Below, in pieces: positions 59,521-64,000 of a DNA stretch of 64,000 nucleotides. This DNA is from Congeria kusceri (Eukaryota > Mollusca > Bivalvia > Myida > Dreissenidae). Made by a program: the position numbers and the translations under genes. Location: assembly GCA_027627225.1 (NCBI GenBank), contig CM051033.1:48489016-48553015 (forward strand), in the 5' to 3' direction. The notes beneath the pieces are model-generated. The model searched no databases and was not told the DNA's origin. It saw only the letters and a program-made list of their open reading frames with translations. Positions within the stretch are counted from its first letter, which is position 1. Each line of letters opens with the position of its first letter.

Positions 59521-61724
59521 CAGTTGTTTAAGTATCAATCCGTGCAGACAGTATAACTGTCAAGCTCGTAATAATAGAATGAATTAAAAAAAAAAAACAC
59601 TTACGAAGTCTTCGTTGAATTCAGAAACGCAAACGGTGATTTGATTGTTAGCAAAAAAATATATATAGTTATGTGTAATTAAGAATTGTTAAATACGATA
59701 TTTAATATTAAAACACACGCAACTGTTTGAGATTTACCAAATGTAGCTAATCACCTATAAGATAACCTAACTTATTCTTGAACATGCAAGAGTTATGTAT
59801 TTGTACGATATTAAATCTGTAAATCATTCTCATAAGGGAGCTTTCAATCCCATTTTGCTAAACAAATATAATGTATGAAGAGTTTATACTTGTGACGACA
59901 TGTCTGCATACTTTTAAACTAGAAAGCGCACTATGCATCGTATGAAAATTCATGATAATTGTACATATTAGGAAATGACATATTTTACATTTAAAATATT
60001 ATATTATACGCATTTCCGTTGGTTAACAAATGTATTTTATTAAGTCGTCTGTCACAGTAGTTTAGAACTTAAAGTTTAACTGTACAATATTTTTATAGCT
60101 TAATGTGCATGACAGGTATTATTATTGATATTAAAAGCAATATACAACTTACAAATTTACAGTTTGTCAGTTTAAATTACGAACAGTGCATTCATATTCC
60201 AAGTAACTGTAAGTTATTGTTTCTTGCGTTGTGTTTCGCAAAGTTCTCTTTTTTTCTATCAGTATTTTCTGAAATCATTATTATTAACTTTTTAACGACC
60301 ACACTACTTGAAAATTCACAACTTAAAATTGAAACAGCTAATGGAAATTCCGGGTACTTTCGATTTGTATTAACAAGGTATATTGCTCTTTTCAATAGGA
60401 GTCTATTTTTTGTTGCATTGATTATTGCAAAAGTCACTGCTGTGTGCTTATCGACATGCCATGTGTTACAATTTCGGCGTACATGTATCTGTTTAAATGT
60501 AAGTAATTCTATACTCAGCGTTCTATTGCAATGCACCTGTTGAGGGCATACGTCTCTATACGTGTTTAATATGTACTCGTTTGCAATATCGTTCGTCATT
60601 GGAGCTTGCAATAAATATATCAAATACAGCGTGTATTCGTTTATATGACGTTTCGGCCTAATGATAATTATAATGCCTATTCGTAGAGGATTCGTTTTCA
60701 TCCATTGCTGAATGAATAGTGACCCATACAATCACGTCCAGACCACATGCCATTTGTGAAAAATAGATTACTAGCCCATCAGATGATAACAGTGTGCACA
60801 GATTCAATACAAGCGTAACTGAATGTTTATATTATTAGCATTTGTGGAAATACTCATTGTTAAAGATGTACCTGCCCTTTTAACAAAGTTATAAATACGA
60901 CTGGTAAAATGGGTTTACTATTTTATTAATATACTAAAAGAAATAATAAACTGGACATCTTTTCATTTGGTTTCAAAATTTATCAAAATTTTGCTACTAA
61001 ATTCATCCATATTTAAATCTAGCAACATATAAAAAACGAAATGAAAAAAAATAGTCCAGTTTCTTTTTTCTATCAGTATATATCTACGCAATATGCAATT
61101 ACAATATCCAAAAACGCAATATTAGCTTTATATAACTAGATGTTAGAATTTACATTTATTTTTATAGTTTTGTTTGTGAATAGCCTGTGTTGGGGCCAGT
61201 TGTTTTTAAATGCTCAATACGTGTATTTTAAGAACAAGATAAAGAAAAACACCTTTTATTCTAGTTTATATGTCATGGACACATTCTAACAATAAACATA
61301 AAAGTGTATGTGTACGGTTTTTATCAAGACAATTATATTCATCTGAAGCCGTGTAAAGTGACAAAATTGCTAGAAATCATCATGAAAATTAAACTAATGT
61401 AAAGACGAGATAACAGTAAATAATGCATAATAAAATACAATAACAAGATTGTCGACGTTTGAACTGTAGTGTCTGCGTTAATACAAGTCATAGAGTTTTC
61501 GAATATATTAACGAAAACTATTAATGTGATTCGTTTTACAGCAATGGTTTTTCATTTATCTTCCATTTGAAAACGTAAAATATGGTAATTAACTCTATTT
61601 CGCAATTTTTATGTATGACGCTTAAGATCAAATAAACACGAGTTATCGCAATAGTAATAATGGAGACACGTAATTAGCATTATCTATTTGTCAAAACACA
61701 TGTGTCGTATCATTATATAAATAT

Positions 61725-61850
61725 GATATGGCAGCGTGTGTGACATTGATATAGTCAACCCGAGGGCAGAATGTCACCGGAGGCGAATGCCGAGTGGTGA
61801 CATTCTGTTTCGAGGGTTGACAATATCAATGCCACACACGCTGCCATATA
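61725..61850. mobile_element. Fold-back element
   Basis: Arms of about 52 bp: TATGGCAGCGTGTGTGACAT at the left pairs with the right end ATGCCACACACGCTGCCATA. The centre GGAGGCGAATGCCGAG and CTGTTTCGAG resembles the 41.3-kb element, so they are probably one family. Confidence 0.7.
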
Positions 61851-63345
61851 CTATGTATTTTATTATACCGAAAAACATTTGAGTAAAAAAGGTAAACACA
61901 TGCTTAATTCTGTCCATCAATATTAAAAATATGCCTAAATCTTCTTTCATCTTTAGAAATACTTGCAAACTATTTTTCTGACAGTCAACTTTGCAGAAAA
62001 TCGCTTGTTTACACATTGAACCTGGACAATGGAGGCAATCTTTTCATGATGTGGCTTAAAAACTGACGCAGTTACTTGCCCTTATATGACATTTAAGATG
62101 TCAGCGCGGTCACATGACCTGACAGTCACTTTCGCTTGGTCACGTGTCGAGAAGGTTGAAATATGTTTGACAGTCAAAGTATCTCTTTCTCGGGTAATGG
62201 GAATTTATCATTGTAGACAAAAGTAAGGTATAATAAAGACAAATTTCCTTTGGGATTCCTTGACAATCAGTTTGCACTGGCCTTTCCAACACAATGCTGG
62301 CTTCTGGCCATAATAAGTTTCTTTATGTTGACCGAAATCATTAAAAATACGTTTTAATATGAAATCGACCAAGCTTTACGTGCAAACGTAAGTATACACG
62401 ATATGTTTTGCAACGGAAATTGCATGTTACAATTATTTAACATTATTTATTAAGAAGACTTGTTCTGAGAATTTAAGCATTTATGTTTGAATAACGTTGA
62501 ATATTCAAACACTATATAGGCTAAGAACAGATTAAAATTCCATTGAGTTTTCATAATGTGCACTTAATGAAAGTAAAATAGTTGTTGTTGTTTTTAAATT
62601 ACGGATATTTCATTTTGTAACAATAACACAATAATAGGGCTATATATTTTATTTTAATTCATTGGCAAACTAAAGTTAAACGTCTATAAATATGTATCTT
62701 AAATCGCCCTATATAAAGAGAATAGTAAATAAAAGAAAAGTTATGCAAACTGTCCAGCTAGACATGTTGCTGTTTTTTGTGGACCAAGGACAAAATATAT
62801 ATAAACCGAACACAAACTGTTCCTTAAGAAGGTAAATTAGATAAATTTACGATTTTTAGCCACAAACACAATTTTACGTTTCAATTATATTATGAGAATT
62901 TAAAGAAAGGCAAATAATTGGGCCGCATGCTATTATATTACATTGAAGTGTTTCAGTTTTAAAGTTCAAAGATTTGTTTGAAACAACCTATTTACTGTAC
63001 CCATAAAGAAGTATTCTGTCAAACTGGTGTGTATCATATCAACATATCAAGCTACATTTATAGAAGTGTCAATTAATTGATCTCCGAACAGGGCCCGTAT
63101 TCATCATTCCAGTTGTAGACTTTATAATAAAGAACAGACTTAGAAACAATCATTGTGTTTTTACAAAGATGCTGGTACTAATGCCGCTTATGTCATTAAC
63201 ACATTTTTTTCTAAATAATAAATGCTATAATTAGAGTAAGTAAATACAAAATAAGAATCAGATTACCGACCCTTTTAGAACAAAAGAATTTAAGAATATT
63301 CTTTATTCTTAAGTCTTAATTCTAAGAAAGTGCTCGTGCATACTA

Positions 63346-63418
63346 CCACAGGTCTGCTGAATATCACACGTTTCAACGAGTCTGGTCAGCTGAATATCAC
63401 ACGTTTCAACGAGTCTGT
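63346..63418. repeat. Two-copy ~33-bp direct duplication
   Basis: CTGAATATCACACGTTTCAA and the following ACGAGTCTG occur twice in a row with a short spacer (GTCAG). Confidence 0.8.
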
Positions 63419-64000
63419 TTAACATTAAAATACTTATCAACAAAAGCAAATCACTGCAAATCATATCATTACAATACATAAATTGCTTCAAATAATAATT
63501 TCACGGTTATATTCTAACATTAAGCGGTGTTTCTTTTGTAGAAATTGACATGCATTGTTGTTGTTGTTGCTTTTACAGTGTGTGCTCATAACTTAATTGT
63601 TTAAAAACACAACATTTACAAAAAATATTTCATACATATGAATATACGTAGCAAAAGTAAAATTGCCTTGTAAAAGCGCCGCACGCATATGCCGACAACT
63701 ATTGAACAAGTGATATGAACTTTTACAAATTTGCAAAATAGTGACATAAATATTATTATTAACTACTACAAATTTCTCACTAGCTTATATCACTATTCAG
63801 ATAACATTACAAAAAGCACTTAACACTGAAATATCATTTTTTACAATATAAAAAATATGAATATGTTTTGTTTTCAAATACAACTATAATAATTAATGCT
63901 TTATTTCCAAAACATATATACAATGTAATTGCGGTAACGATACGAACGTTTTGTAAAACAAAATAAAATGAATAAATCACTTATAAAAAAAATATATATA

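Larger units (their letters stand above)
59244..64000. other. Gene-free AT-rich flank
   Basis: Upstream of the second MIB-like gene. It holds (AAT)n/(ATT)n at 59,456-59,520, a fold-back element near 61.8 kb, a GGGCCCGTATTCATCA-type element near 63,092-63,330 and a short direct duplication. Frames on both strands at 60,103-60,731 overlap each other and have no motif. Confidence 0.5.

Noticed and set aside
60103..60731. Frames of 146 (+) and 179 (-) codons overlapping each other
   Set aside because: Both strands are open in AT-rich sequence; no domain, splice site or promoter supports either. Either could be an exon, but I cannot show it.

Overview
The window is animal nuclear DNA: AT-rich, with multi-exon genes that have consensus GT/AG splice sites, long introns, and abundant microsatellites, fold-back elements and transposon debris. 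The gene set (tandem mind-bomb-type E3 ligases, a Myb/SANT-like gene, a Fanzor element, CR1/L2-type LINE and integrase-type DNA transposon remains) and the repeat style point to a lophotrochozoan, most likely a bivalve mollusc. That organism call is inference.

Layout. 0.2-2.8 kb: a six-exon Myb/SANT-like gene on the minus strand. 4.15-8.0 kb: about six diverged units of a ~390-440 bp tandem repeat, interrupted by a 1.65-kb Fanzor (eukaryotic TnpB) element with 12-bp terminal inverted repeats and a broken nuclease gene. 8.3-26.5 kb: a compact virus-like island. It has closely packed genes on both strands, short TATA-driven promoters, ATGA gene overlaps, a PD-(D/E)XK (UL24-like) nuclease, two RING genes, two pairs of paralogous envelope-like glycoproteins in inverted orientation, a Bcl-2-like protein, a freestanding GIY-YIG nuclease and small membrane proteins. 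No replication or capsid hallmark gene was seen, and many of its genes carry frameshifts or in-frame stops, so I read it as a decaying endogenous fragment of a DNA virus of unassigned family. It has itself been invaded by two internally deleted Fanzor derivatives and by a truncated LINE.

28.7-38.4 kb and 44.2-59.2 kb: two head-to-tail mind-bomb (MIB)-like genes on the minus strand, each with 18 exons whose lengths match almost one for one. The first is intact (2,739 nt coding, 912 residues). The second has two one-base insertions and a GC donor, so it is probably a pseudogene, and a 5.3-kb inverted-repeat transposon sits in one of its introns. Predicted architecture: MIB/HERC2, ZZ finger, MIB/HERC2, mind-bomb SH3-like repeats, ankyrin repeats, one C-terminal RING.

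Between and beyond these genes lie a nested 129/42-bp minisatellite (39.7-40.6 kb), fold-back elements, an ACGT-rich 867-bp inverted-repeat element in an intron of the first MIB gene, tRNA-derived SINE heads, and gene-free AT-rich DNA from 59.3 kb to the end.
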